Below the pieces are notes generated by a model. The model was not told where the DNA came from. It was given only the letters and a program-made list of their open reading frames with translations, and searched no databases. Shown here one piece after another: positions 10,141 to 23,281 of a DNA stretch of 64,000 bases. Numbering within the stretch: position 1 is the first letter of the stretch; each line of letters begins with the position of its first letter. The translations under genes were made by a program, and so were the position numbers. Source of the DNA: Limnanthes douglasii subsp. nivea (lineage: Eukaryota > Streptophyta > Magnoliopsida > Brassicales > Limnanthaceae); NCBI GenBank assembly GCA_036936605.1, contig JAUPFV010000001.1, positions 316,030,809-316,094,808 of the forward strand, in the 5' to 3' direction.

Positions 10141-11445
10141 ATAATAATTAGATATTGGTCCTATAGGTGAAAATATGTTGTAAACTTATAAGTGTGGTAA
10201 CAATGTTGAATTTGGGCATTGTGAAGGATTATGTCCAAATCTCATAGCTTAGGCATGGACTAATAATTCAAGGATTAAATTGATCTTATTAGTTTAATGG
10301 TTGTGGTCCCGACTATTAAACGACATAAGTTAATGGGCTTGATACATTTAGTTGAATTTTACTATAAAATGAATTAATGGAGTTCAAACATTCCTTTGAC
10401 CTAAACTTAAAAAGATAAATCGTCGCTTTGTTGAGAGAAACACTAATAATTATTTTGTATGAACGAAGTCTTGAAATACTTTAAGCAGGATTCAAGTACT
10501 GTAGAATCAAAGTAAGGATTCAAGTACGATTGTAGATAGCAGTAGGTAAAAAATCGTAACTCTATAATTTATTTTATATATACAGTAGATAATCATATTG
10601 AGAGTTCACTATATTTCTGCATGTTTGAAAGACTAATTTGATGTGATTCAATTAGTTCTATCAACCATCCCAATTTTCTAGAGATAAAGCATCCATCTTT
10701 TCACTTAGGATATCTCGTTTGGTGTTAATTCCAAGCTCGAATTTATTTTTTACCGGTGATAACTAGTCATCCTAGATTAAGGTATTTTCGAATTAGCCTC
10801 CTTTTACCTTCCTCCATCTTTGGTTTTCTTATTTTGGCATGGTCATTTATCACGCCTAGCGGAATAGAAACTTAAAAATAATTTTCTCTCATCCGCCTCT
10901 TGTCTATACAGTTTCTCATTGTATATTTTATGTCATCCGGTTTAAACTGTTTAGGTCCAAAAGTGTTTGGCCGACATAATCTTATGTTCTGACTTTAACT
11001 TAACTTTGTTGTATACAATTATCACCCCTCTTGACAAAAATAGTAGTTGACTTTCGAATTGGACGGTCTTGGATTCACAGAAATCAAAAATATTAAACCT
11101 ATTTTCGTTATTTCTTTATCCATTTATTTAGTTTCAACATGTACACTTGAACTATTTTTCTATATTTTAAATATTCTGACCCAAACTATTTGGATCCAGT
11201 TGTAATTTTTATATTATGATTTATGATCGGTGTTAATTTTTGTAATATATATATATATATATAATACATTATTTATTTAGCCTCTTATTTTTACTAAAAT
11301 TTAAAAAGTAGAACGATTGAATAGTAACTAACACAATCGTTTAATTTATAAAATATATTTTAAATAAATATATAAGATAGAAAAAAGAAGTTCAAAGGTA
11401 AAAAAAATGAATGTATAATAAAATTTTAATTTATGGGTGGTTTTA
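10141..11445. other. AT-rich stretch without recognisable genes
   Basis: No coding similarity was recognised. The part near 10180-10640 may be the 3' LTR of the upstream copia element, but no matching 5' LTR is available. A short (AT)n run lies at about 11247-11264. Confidence 0.4.
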
Positions 11446-12425
11446 ATCGATCTTATTGGGACCAAAGACATGTTCTTATTGAATTAGACTTAATAGAGGA
11501 CCTTAAGAAACTTTAGAAGCGTAACGTTTAGACCATAAGTGGACATTCTTTTAGTCTATTAAAATGGATTCCTCAATTCAATCTGAATATTGAATCTCCC
11601 TTACTTCATGTTTGGGTAACTTTGCAAAACTTACCGGAGTTTATGTAAAATCAATAACAATCTATAACATGGCTCATGGGTAGAATTATACTATGGTAAT
11701 ATAATATCTTATTGTATGGAATGTAAACACCTTGGTTATAATGCAACAAACTATAAGAAATCTCTAAAGAATATTGAGGTACATGCTTCTAGGAATACAA
11801 GATTAGACCCTCATCCTATAGCCTATCCCAACAAGAATCTTACTACTATAAATGGAGCATGGGTTTCCAAAGTAGAATCCCTAAGTATCAATGGGCAAAA
11901 TCCATAAAAAATTGCTACCAAGGTATTTCTAGAAGCATGTAACTCAATATACTTCAGAGATTTCTTATAGTTTGTTGCATTATGACCAAGGTGTTTACAT
12001 TCCATACAATAAGATAGTATATTACCATAGTATAATTGTACCCATGAGCCATGCTTAATACCAAATCAATCCATGCCTTATGAGTAAGGGTTTTCGAAAC
12101 ATCCAGTTTAATCTATGCTTTGTAGGAGTTGAATTTGGTTATGTTCTTAATAGGCACCCAAGTATATAGATGTGTTTTAGCTATGTTATAGATTGTATCT
12201 TGATTTTACATGAACTCCGGTAAGTTTTGCAAAGTTACCCAAACATGAAGTAAGGGAGATTCAATATTCAGATTGAATTGAGGAATCCATTTTAAGAGAC
12301 TTAAAGAATGTCCACTTATGGTCTAAACGTTACACTTCTAAAGTTTCTTAAGGTCCTCTATTAAGTCTAATTCAATAAGAACATGTCTTTGGTCCCAATA
12401 AGATCGATTAGAAGAACCCATAAAA
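11446..12425. repeat. Long inverted repeat built from a LINE ORF1-like fragment
   Basis: The left arm (about 11446-11797) and the right arm (about 11920-12425) are reverse complements with few mismatches, around a ~120-bp centre. The right arm keeps ~150 bp (about 12060-12210) that the left arm lacks. Both arms encode a peptide beginning MECKHLG, then (H/Y)NATNYKKSL. In the right arm, read on the minus strand, CMECKHLGHNATNY fits a CCHC knuckle in which the last C became Y. That resembles the ORF1/DUF4283-type proteins of plant LINEs. An inverted duplication followed by a deletion in one arm explains the layout. Confidence 0.8.
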
Positions 12426-14390
12426 TGAAAAAAAATTCCAATAAGGTCTCGATAATGTCCATCTAAGGCCCACCGGATGAAAATTTACCAATAAGCGTGT
12501 ATTTAGATTTAGATAAAAGAAAAAAATAGTAAATTGAATGTTAGTGTAGTCTCCATTGTCATTGATATGAATGTTATCATGGATAACCTCATTTAGTCAT
12601 GTTCTTATATCATTCGCCTATGACTTGACATGATTATTGTTTTGCAGGTGTTGAGGGTTAATCCAGGTTGGTGTAATATGGTCGTAGCTACGATTATTAT
12701 AGATAGAAATTGATATGTCTCACAATTATTCTGATTTGGTAATGAGGGATAGTCTTTTTGGGTCTTGTTTTGATGTCGAGACATGAATTGATGAATGGCC
12801 AATATTTGAGGCTCTCTTTATGAAAAGATAGTAGGCTTTAACTTGGTTGGACATGAAATTGGTGACATGATTTGATGAAGTTGGCTAATATGATGTCTTG
12901 GTTTGAGATGTAAGAGGAGCCTCAAATAATTATTCAGCTTCGGTCATCCGGTCATCTTGTAGGCGATTGAAAAGTGCTTCATATTTAGCTAATAACAAAG
13001 ATTTGGATACTTGAAGGATATTGGTTTTTAAAGAATATCCATATATCAATTTTTTCAAAATTATTATAAGTAGACATTACGACCAAATAATATTTTAATT
13101 AATTGTAATAATTTTTTACCGTATTAACATATTACGTTATTTTAATTAATTGAAATAAATTTTTACCGTATTAACATATTACGTTTATTCATTTAAGTCT
13201 AAAAATGTTATATAAATCGATTTAAAACCATCCAAAAATATTATATGAATCAGTTTCAGATTAACACTTTTTTTAACAAATTCTTGTAACCATAATTTGA
13301 TGTCAAAACTGTATTTCATCTTGTGATCGCTTATATTCTACCTCCAACATTTACTAATAATAGTCCTAACTAGTTAGGATTCATATTAAAGGATCCAACC
13401 CGGGTAGCAGATGATATAATAGACAAGTCAATTATCGTTGTTTAGTATGCAATTTTAGCTCCGATCATTTTTGTAATATAAAAAAAGATAAATAATTATG
13501 AATAAAATATAGAGAAACGTCGTTATCGTGCACATCTAGATAACCTAATACTACTCTGTTTAATAATAGTCGAGCAACTCTACGACAAAGAAATCTAAAA
13601 TATTTGAAACAACATAAATTATTGGTCCCTTAGCATCATATGACAGTGAACTTTATTTTAATCAATATAATAAATCAAATGAACTATTTTATTCTTTTCA
13701 CATTACTGTCTATTGAAGAAACATTCAAACAAAAAGGGAAATAATAATTATTTACAAAAATACGAAAATGAGAATAAAAAATTTGTTATTTCAAACGGTC
13801 ACAGAAGCATGATTATATATGCAGAAGTATTCATTTAGAAGCTAAAATGAAAAGGTTCATCAAAATTAAAGAAAAAACAATACATACGTAAGATTCAAAA
13901 TTAACAGAAGATACATCTATTTAGTTATGTTAAAAATTCAGTAATTGTTAGTATTGGAAATTGGGCAATTGATGTCACTGCTTTTGTATTCTGTTCTAGG
14001 TCACAAGTCATAGCTATGTATAATTGATACTTAATACATAGGTTTAAACTACCATAATATTTGAGATTATATCTCTTATTCTATATTTTAAAATAGAAAA
14101 TAATCATCACTGAAAATTTAATTCGATAATTTAGTTGTTCGATTAATTTTTACTTATTTTTTAAAAATAATTTGTTGTTATTAACCCTTTTTTAAGTGTT
14201 TAAAAATCTAAGTCAAAAGTAAAAATTTAATATAATACACCAATCACGTGTCGTTAAAATAATTAACAATATCAGACAAAATTTCGTTCAAGTCTCATAA
14301 CAATTATTTAAATCGAAACTTAAACCACTTGCATTCGAAATAATAACCAAAGTTATGAATACTTTTCACGAAGATACATGAGATAAAGTG
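12426..14390. other. AT-rich stretch, possible further LINE ORF1 debris on the minus strand
   Basis: On the minus strand between about 13000 and 12430, short broken frames run towards the ORF1-like arm (SKYEALFNRLQDDRMTEAE near 12985). They could be its N-terminal part. Nothing is recognisable from 13050 to 14390. Confidence 0.3.
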
Positions 14391-17178
14391 ATTGAAGTTC
14401 GGTTTTTTTATCTTTCAAGCACAAAGTTAAACAAAAAATATATAAAATAAATTAAACACGGGACAAAAGATTTAACACGGTTCGGATCGTGAAAAAATTT
14501 TACATCCACGAAAAATGGACACAGTTTTATATATAAGAGGTTACAAGTAGACTATTCAAACACTAAACCCTCAACTACTCATCTCCTATTACAAAGCACT
14601 CACAATTTACCAAAGGGACTATGGATCTTGGAGTATATCTTCAAGTATTAATCATCTACCTTATTACACTCTCTAAAACAAAACAAACCAAAGAAATTTA
14701 TCTCACTAAAAATTCGTCAAGTCTTACTTATGTCGGCACAAAGCTTCAATAATCTCTTTCACTTTACATAGACTTAAATATGTGAAGCAAAGCACACGAG
14801 GCTCACAATAGCGCTTGGTAGGTACATACCTTGCCCAACCAAATTAAAAAATTGTTTTCTACCACACTAAAACGGCTACAGTTGTTGAGTAGTTGTAACA
14901 TTTCTGACGCATGCTTTTGGCTAGTGCATGCTTGTATTTCTTGTATAATATTCAAATTTTTGCTCCAGATTAATCCTCTTAATCAACAACATAGATCTTT
15001 CATCCATTCATAATATTCTCATACAAGTTATCATATTTCTTTCATGACTATAAAATCATATCCAGTAGCCTTCGGCAAAACCGATTACTACATTTTTGGT
15101 CCGACATGAGTTTGACCTGCAACCATATAAAGAGTCAGTAATCCCAGCAATTACAAATAATACGCTTGAATTTGGTTACGCTCAAATCTTAGGTTCTAGT
15201 AGATTTTTTTACAACTTAAGTCTGACTTACCATCCAACCATATAAAGAGACAGTAGTCCCAGCTCCTTCAAATTTAGCTTAGTCACCTTTTTGGCCCTTA
15301 AGGTCTGTTTGAACTGTGTTAATCACATTTCTCAAGCTTTAATACTTAGTTCTAGAATTTGGCACCTAGTTTCAACTTCAAACTTAGTTCAAGCCTCCGC
15401 CCTTATTTTCAATCTTCGAGACTTAGTTCCAAATTCATCATACAACTTCAACTCTAAGTTATAGCGTACGATACTAAGGTTCAACACCAAGTTACTACCT
15501 TCGCCACCAAATCACTCATAGCCTTCAATAGTGATCATGCAACACTTACTTTGAGCTTATATTTAGCATGTAGTTTATTATTATTTATTGCTTTGAAGTT
15601 AATATAATTAGATTTTTTTATTAATTAGAGTAATTATTTATAGTAGTTAGGATACATCAAATAAAGATGTGATGATCCATTTAACAGAAAAAATATTATC
15701 TAACTCGCATTGTCATTTTTAGGTGATGTATCCACCAAAGAATTTTTTTAAACAATAGTGCTATATAAACATATGAAAAAGTAAATTTTAGTAAAAATAC
15801 CTAACAAGTGACTAAAGAGTTCGTTGTTTTTTAAGGTGCAACATAATTTGTAAGTAATAAAAGTATAAAATATTACATAAATAGAGTTATATTTCTCATG
15901 GTGTGCAACATGAAAACTGCACGATCTTATGATTTAACATATCCATTCATAAATTGTCATCCTTATCTAAGTTTGAAATCATGAAATCATTGAAACTAAA
16001 TTATACAAATGATAAAAGATAAAATTGAATAGTAATGTATTTGTTAAAACGAGAATGACATAAACAGAACTTATAGAATTTTATAACTTAAATTTATTAT
16101 AAAACTTTTTCTTAGATGGTAAGACTTAAGACACATATAATTACACTTTACATAATGAATTATAAACATCTTACTATTGCTTTAGACTTGCTGAAAAAGA
16201 TTATTTGGATAAAAAGACTTAATTTCATATAAAAATAATTGATTACATCGATATATTTATTTGTAAATAAAAAAATTGAATAGTGTAAAGGTTTGAGAGA
16301 GATCTATGATTTAGTGCGTTTTCATCCCTCAACTTTATAGTATTTTAATAGCTTCCAACAAAACCATAAAGTAAATTAAATCTATTTAGAAATGTTTAAA
16401 TTTTGAAAATATGTATTTAAAGTAGTATTTGTTTATATTTACCCTACCAAGCAACATGGCTCGTCACGACGAGTAATGCTTGATCAACTGTTTTTTTAAC
16501 CATAACATCATTTAATGAAATAATATGGATTGTTATCATGACAAAATACCACTTCTTCCGCAACAACCAGTATTCAAGAATTCCCTAAAGCTAAGAAGCC
16601 ATATTGTTGTTATGATAGCTTGACCTTTATGATTTATGGGTTTTACCCAAAGAACACAAAGACGAGTCGTTCTTATTACCGTAATAAAATGGGCTATCGT
16701 TGATATCATTTATCTTGTGTATCTACATTGTTCCCTATAGTTTTTTGCTCTTCCAATCTTAGTTATACTGTCAATAATTATCTCCATATTAAAACATTTA
16801 TCACCTCATTTAAGAAATAATTCTACATATTCCTCATTTATTAAATAATATCTCGCACATTCTTGTTAAGATAATAATTATACGTGAAGTAAAATATCTT
16901 TCGTCTTGCATATTTTCTTAAAGTAAAGAAAGAAAAGTTTGGTCGAAAGTTTTGATAGTCGTAACTTTGAACCAATTGTCACATATGACCAAACCGACAA
17001 TCTCACACATATACATGTGTTATTAGTATGCTTATATTCGGTGTTACTCAATATTGTTTTAGTTGTGTGCTTATTTGATTCAAAACAATTAGTTGAAATA
17101 AACTTGTGTTTCATAAGAGATAATATCACCCATAAATTCTTGTAGGTACAGTTCTTACAAAATTATTGTCAACTTTAG
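14391..17178. other. AT-rich intergenic sequence, probable repeat debris, no gene
   Basis: No protein similarity was recognised on either strand. The stretch at 14455-14560 (aacacggttcggat near 14478) has the look of a dispersed plant repeat or LTR fragment, but no partner was found in the window. Confidence 0.3.
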
Positions 17179-18759
17179 GTTTAAATCGCTGTCTAGTCCT
17201 TCGACTATCATATTTTCTGTCATTTAGTCCTTCCACTAAAAAATCACGGGTGAGGGTCCTTGACTATTAAAAATCTATAAATTTAATCTCCGCGCATGGT
17301 CTTTTCCTTGATTCTGCCACATGTTAGGATAGTTAAATAGTTTTTGTCTCACAAATAGTTCATCGACTTTAAATTCCATTTTTACCCTTTAAATTTAATA
17401 ATTTATTTATTTATTTATTTATTTTTATTCTTATGAAAACAGAGTATCGCATTCAGAAAAAATAAACAGCTTCTTTTTATATTGGTTTGTCTACCAAATG
17501 GGAAATCACTAATTTAGACTTAAAAAGTCCATAAAGTATGTAAGAATCATTAATTTTCATGTTGTTTTCTTTTTGTTCTTTTGTTGCTCTGTTTTATGTC
17601 AGTAACTTTCCTTTGTCTGGCTTAAGGTTTGTAAGCAGTCGGGTGCTGGTTCAACGGGATGTTTATATTGATTATCCCATGAATCTTTCGTTTTCTTTGC
17701 AAAATGTCTGGTCATAATAAATATATATATATACACACACTGTCCTTAAGTTGCCCAGATATAGCTTGGCGCCATAATTACAGATTATTACATAAATCTT
17801 GAAATCCAGCTTATTTATAGAACATAATAATAGTAAAAAAACATAAATTTATAGAAGGAAAATAATTAATTTCTAGGTATGTGTATCCAAAAATTTATAT
17901 TTCTCAGACCGAAATATGTATCCAAATCACTTTTACGTATATGTATTCAAAAATATGTATTTCTTAGACTGGAATTTTATTTGAATTCAGTACATACAAA
18001 CCCAACAAAATGAAATACGAGACCTAAATAATAACATAAACTGTAGTTCTGCAGTTTACAATAACATTGTACCATATGTAATCTATTGAATGTAAACAAA
18101 TACGAAAATGTAAGCCCTAGCTATGTTGATTATATGTCTTCTTGTAACTCTAATGTAACAAAAAATCGCCACAAAGAAAGTGGTGGCTAAACCAACAATA
18201 ATCACACCACATCCGGCCATAAATCTATCACCTGAAATATGATGATGTCCTACTATATTTACACTCTCTTGAGTTTTCTGTTCGATTGGAGGCTCTAATT
18301 GCACTTTGTTCTTGTTGTTGTTGATGCTTTCCCAATTTTTTGGGTGCAGGTGGCTCTGCTTTGCTCGATGGACTTAGAGTTTGCTTTTCTGCTTTACTTT
18401 TTAAGTCTACAACAAATTATTGATTTCTCATTTGGTAGACAAACCAATACAAACAAAAGCTGTTTATTTTTTTTGAAATAGAGTATCGCAAATTTTGCGA
18501 TACTCTGTTTTTATAAGAATAAAAAATATTAAAAAATATTAAATTTAAAGGGTATAAATGGAATTAAAAATCTAGGGACTATTTGTGAGATAAGAATCAT
18601 TTAACTATGTTGACATGTGACGGAACTAGGGGAAATACCACGCGTGGGGATTAAATTTATAGATTTTTAATACTTAAGGGAGCTTCACTCGTGATGTTTT
18701 AGTCGATGGACTAAATAGCAGAAAACGTGATAGTTGAACGACTAGACAGCGATTTAAGC
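17179..18759. mobile_element. Foldback (long-TIR) element with a captured gene fragment
   Basis: Terminal inverted repeats of about 350-360 bp (17179-17527 and 18398-18759) begin with g(t/c)ttaaatcgctgtctagtc. They share stretches such as ctaccaaatg/catttggtag and agagtatcgca, with scattered mismatches and small indels. About 870 bp lies between them. No transposase is present, so it is non-autonomous. No convincing target-site duplication was seen, so the superfamily is unassigned. Confidence 0.8.
18083..18390 (-). pseudogene. Captured fragment of a single-pass membrane protein gene
   Basis: Inside the foldback element, the minus strand reads a Ser/Pro/Lys-rich, poly-Gln stretch (PSSKAEPPAPKKLGKHQQQQ, from about 18380 down). 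After a frame change near 18310 comes a segment with one hydrophobic helix (FMAGCGVIIVGLATTFFVAI) followed by a basic tail (RVTRRH). The order (polar repeat region, TM helix, basic end) and the change of frame suggest part of a host gene picked up by the transposon. The source gene was not recognised. Confidence 0.4.
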
Positions 18760-18959
18760 CTCATCTTTATAAAAATAGGTTAGACATAAACTAAATTATA
18801 TTGTAATAAAATCAAACTTATCCATCCAAGATAACAACCATCATATATCATTCATTATAGATGAAACTTATTTTTATATGTTGAGCTTTTTGTTAGTAAC
18901 GTTTTTATACCCATTACAACATTTGCTTTCTATATATTGACATTATTGGAAAAATATCA

Positions 18960-20520
18960 TTATTAAAGTTTTAGTCTGGCTATATGTAATTGTTGCCGAT
19001 TCTTAAGCCAATGATTTGATAAATTGATCTTTTAGGTTCTCACTTTAACGTACGTACAAGATTAATATCATTTCATCTTTAATTAATTGTCTAATGTACT
19101 CATAGCTCAAATTTATATGTTTAGGCTTCTTATTATAAATGTAATTGTAGGATCTATCAAGTGTTGTTTGACTATCACAATGTATTTAAATTGTTATTTT
19201 CCTCTTTGAAGTGAACGGTATTTTTAGAAATAAGTATATCGACCGTTCAAATTCAGTTCTCGCTATGGTTAACTTAATGATATCAGATTCTATAATCAAA
19301 TAAGATATGCACACTTATATTTCAAAAACAAGATATAATCGCGTCTATAACAGTAAGTGCCCACCTTGTAATCAATTTATTATTATTTAGACTAGTGATC
19401 CAACTTGCATATGTGTATCCCTCAAGTTCCTCCAAAACTTAATATCGAATACATATATCCTTAGTCTTTTTCGAGTAACCAAGAAACCTTCAAATAATGT
19501 TACAATATTTCTTACTTAGATACTAGTATATGACTTAGCAACTTGTGTGCATAATCCATATACACTAGAATTCTTATAGTACTACAATATTCTAATTGAG
19601 CCACCCTTTGTCATGCATTCACAATGGTGTATATGTTATTTATTTATTTATGTTTTTTATTTTATTGATTATAATTTCAATATAGTGAGATTAACTTAGA
19701 GGAAAACTTACTATTTTTTGTACTTTTATTTCTAAATAGTTATTATTTTTTAAAATAATTTATCTTTACAGTAGAATACATAAACCTATTCATTTCAATA
19801 ATACTTTTAATATTATTACTTAATATAAGTAAGTCATCTACGTATCGACACACTAGGACCACTATGTCACCGAGAATCTTACTGTATAATTACTTATCCA
19901 CGATACTATATCTAAAACTATTGGATACTATGATTTCATCAAACTTCTTATGTCATTTCTTATAGTGCTTGTTTCATACCATATAATGAATTCAGAAACT
20001 TACACACCTTTGATATATTTCCTAAAAGTACAACTCCCTTATATCGACATCCTCATCAAAAAATCTAATTCAAAATATATTTGTGACATATATTTGATAA
20101 ATCTTGAGATTATATACGGATATGAACTTTTTATACTCATAGTTCTTGCAACCGGAGCATATGTGTCAAAATAATATTTTTTTTCAAAACCAATTAGCTA
20201 TTATTCTTGTCTTCAATGATTATATGATTCTATTTATGTGACATTTATTTCAAATTATCACTTTATAACGAATTGATCTTGTATAAGAAGGTAAATTCCA
20301 AAGTGTGGTTTGATATTATTCATCATTTAAGTCTAACAACCTATAACTCATATGGAAATACTTTATTTTTTTTAAAGGAATATATAATTTATAATATGAC
20401 ATGTTGCTAAAACAACTTCATCCCACAAGATAACGTCTATCATAGAATTTCCTAGCATGGTATTAGTTATCTCAATAAAATTCATATTTCTTATATTTAA
20501 CCGATAATTTGGATTTGGCT
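18960..20520 (-). mobile_element. Degenerate copia element, minus strand (RT and RNase H remnants)
   Basis: Read on the minus strand, 20180-20110 gives YFDTYAPVAR, and further down NSLYGMKQA, both copia reverse-transcriptase landmarks. At about 19190-19090 it reads IHCDSQ, then KPKHINLSYEYIRQLIK, the end of a copia RNase H. Frames are broken by many stops. No LTRs were identified. Confidence 0.65.
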
Positions 20521-22802
20521 ATCTTCTAAAAAGTCTAGATTGTTGATCATCACGACCAGCTTGTTGTTTGTCATAGAGAAATATAGTTGTCATGACAAAG
20601 GTTGTTTCAATTAAATAATGGTTAATTAACTATTAATCACCGCAAGAAACCATGTTTCTTGCTACGTCGAGCATGAACAAATGTTTATGTTAAAATAAGT
20701 GTTTTTAAAATTTTAATCTATCTTAAGCAACCTAACTTTTTGTAAATTCTTATTATAATATATAAATAAACTACAAAAGTGAGTTTGAAAGCATATTAAC
20801 TATTAATATTTCTAGCTATAATTTATTTTAAATATTTATTTTATTTATAAAAAGGTTTATCGATCAACTTATGATTTCCAATTATTCGTTTTCGAATTTA
20901 AAATTTGTTATATCTTGAAGAATATTATCCAAGAATCCTAAAACAATTTATGAATACTAGAGTTCTGTAAGTTTTACTATACGAAAAAAACTGTCTAATC
21001 AATTTATGAATACTAGAAAACTGTAAATTTTATTTATGTCATTCTCATTTTTAACATTCATAAATAACTAAATATTATAATATCTATGAATTCAAAAATG
21101 TCCCTTATCAAAATTATGAACTAAAATTTAGTTTGTCTCGTTTGGTTTGATGGAAATATATTGCAACATGACAAGTTAAATTTATGTTCTTGATAAACAT
21201 CCTAAATGCTTGCTGCATTCTTGATCCAAAATTACAAAAAGTTATGCAATCTACTGAAAAAAATACTACATAAATCAAGGAGAAACGACACAAACATGAA
21301 AATTAAGACTTTATATATCAGGGAAATATTCTGACGTTTTGTTAGATTGTCTATTTAATCCATATACTTAAATATCAATACTCCAAATCTAAAACACACT
21401 TAAGAAGGAATAATAAATTAAGGAAATAGGTTTTAAGAATAAATTTAAATTGCAATATTTTGATTTTAAGTTTCTATATAGAAACCAATTCTCTCCCAAC
21501 TTCATGAATTAAAAAGGATCCTAAACAATATCCGTAAAAATAAGACTTCAAAAAAAATATTTTAAGTGGAGCAATAATCGCAAAAGTATTTATTTTCTTG
21601 AAGATTTATCAAAAAAAGAATATGTTATAACTCAAGCGAGTATAATATTGAATAAATCCAGAAGCAATTAATGATTAAAAAAGAGTTGCATGTTAGAGGT
21701 GTAGATGAAGAATCTAAGAGGGAAACTCCCAATAATTTAAATACGGTGGAGCACAAAATATAAAAATTTGCAAAAAGGGAACTTAACACAAAGAACAAGA
21801 CTACTTAAAGAAAAAAGTATATTAAGTTGTTTATATTATGGAAAAATATTTTAATTTACTATATTGCAATCTATGGAAGAAGGGGGAGATAATCAATTAT
21901 GTAGAGGATAAAATCATTGAAATGGCGACAAAAGTCAATACGATTTAAAATAAAACTTTGGATTTGTGGTAAGATTCTTATACGGTAGTGTACATTGCCT
22001 TTAATAAAATTTTATTAAATTAGAGTAGAGAAAGTAAAATCAGAAAAGATGTGCAAACGTGCAACACTAATAACTCCATAATAGAAGATCGTGAAAATAT
22101 TACAAGTGGGACAAATATATCTTTTAACAATATTATGTATGGCAAAAAAAATGAAAAAGAACTTATTATCTAATGATCTTTTGAAAAAAATTGAGATCCG
22201 TTTGTTGTACAAATCCAGCAACCTAATTCTATTTAAAGGAGATACTCCTTTTAATGACATGGTTAAATTTTGTATTAATAAATAATAAATTATATTTAAT
22301 ATTGCTCGTACGATAATTATTTGTATTGCTTTGGTATATTTACATATGTAGGTCCTTAGGGTTAATTGGACTTATAAGTAGTGATATGGGCTCGTGTGTA
22401 AAATATAAATTATGTGTCGAATAAAAATAATTAAGAATATTTATAAGACTGTAGATTCGTGCATAGAATTATTAGACATGATACACACAAATATATGTGA
22501 GTTCATAGTGTCTTGATGTGCGGGGTTCAAATATAATAGTTTCAAATATAATAGTTTACGCAGACTTATGTCTATTTTAATAAATAAAAAGATGATACCT
22601 TTTAACGTGTTTAATATATTCAAATATGAGGTTGAAAATAGTTAGACACTAGATAAGAATACTTCATAACGCATAAAAATTTAATATTTTCAAGTGAATT
22701 TACTAGTTTCTGTGAAATCTAATGAATAATCAATCAATATATGACACCGTACATATCAACCGTTAATATGAACTGTTTGGATTTTGCGGGTTTTCCTATA
22801 AA
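20521..22802. other. AT-rich stretch without recognisable genes
   Basis: Only short unremarkable frames occur (for example at 22091-22285). No motif, RNA gene or complete repeat was identified. Confidence 0.4.
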
Positions 22803-22807
22803 GCACC
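22803..22807. repeat. 5-bp target-site duplication, left copy (copia at 22808)
   Basis: gcacc immediately before the TG of the left LTR. It is repeated at 26800-26804 after the CA of the right LTR. Confidence 0.9.
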
Positions 22808-23225
22808 TGTTGTGAATGAGTCGAATAGTGCCTTGAGTACTGTGTCCGGCAGTTCGAATAGTGCCTTGACAGTGTACTGTGTCCGGCAGTTCGAATAGTG
22901 CCTTGACAGTGTACTGTGTCCGGCAGGACAGTGTGATAATGATATTGTCCAATCACTTCAAAAGAGCTAGTCCAGTGGTATGAGCCCATTAGGCCAATAG
23001 TCTAGTAAGTCTATTAATTCCCTATAAATAGATTACTAGGACAACACAAAACACAATCTGAAATCTGTAACCTTTTCTATCATAGTGAAACTCTTTTCTC
23101 TGGCGGTGCCCGTGGACGTAGACAATTGTCGAACCACGTTAAATCCTGTGTTTCATTTAAATCTTTCATTCGCATATATTCTGTGCTTGAGCCATTTTGT
23201 GATAATTGCATAGTATTTTATAACA
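22808..23225 (+). repeat. 5' LTR, 418 bp
   Basis: Runs from TGTTGTG to TAACA. It contains two full 37-bp tandem units (22852-22888 and 22889-22925) after a related partial unit from about 22818. The right LTR has only one full unit. A likely TATA element is ccctataaatag near 23022. Confidence 0.95.
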
Positions 23226-23229
23226 AAAT

Positions 23230-23242
23230 TGGTATCAGAGCC
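23230..23242 (+). other. Primer-binding site (initiator Met-tRNA)
   Basis: tggtatcagagcc, four bases after the 5' LTR end. This is the standard plant copia site complementary to the 3' end of initiator methionine tRNA. Confidence 0.92.
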
Positions 23243-23281
23243 ACGTGGTGAAATTAGGGCTTTTGCAATTAGGGTTTCACA

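Noticed and set aside
23230..23242. tRNA gene fragment
   Set aside because: It is the retrotransposon primer-binding site, complementary to tRNA and not a tRNA gene.
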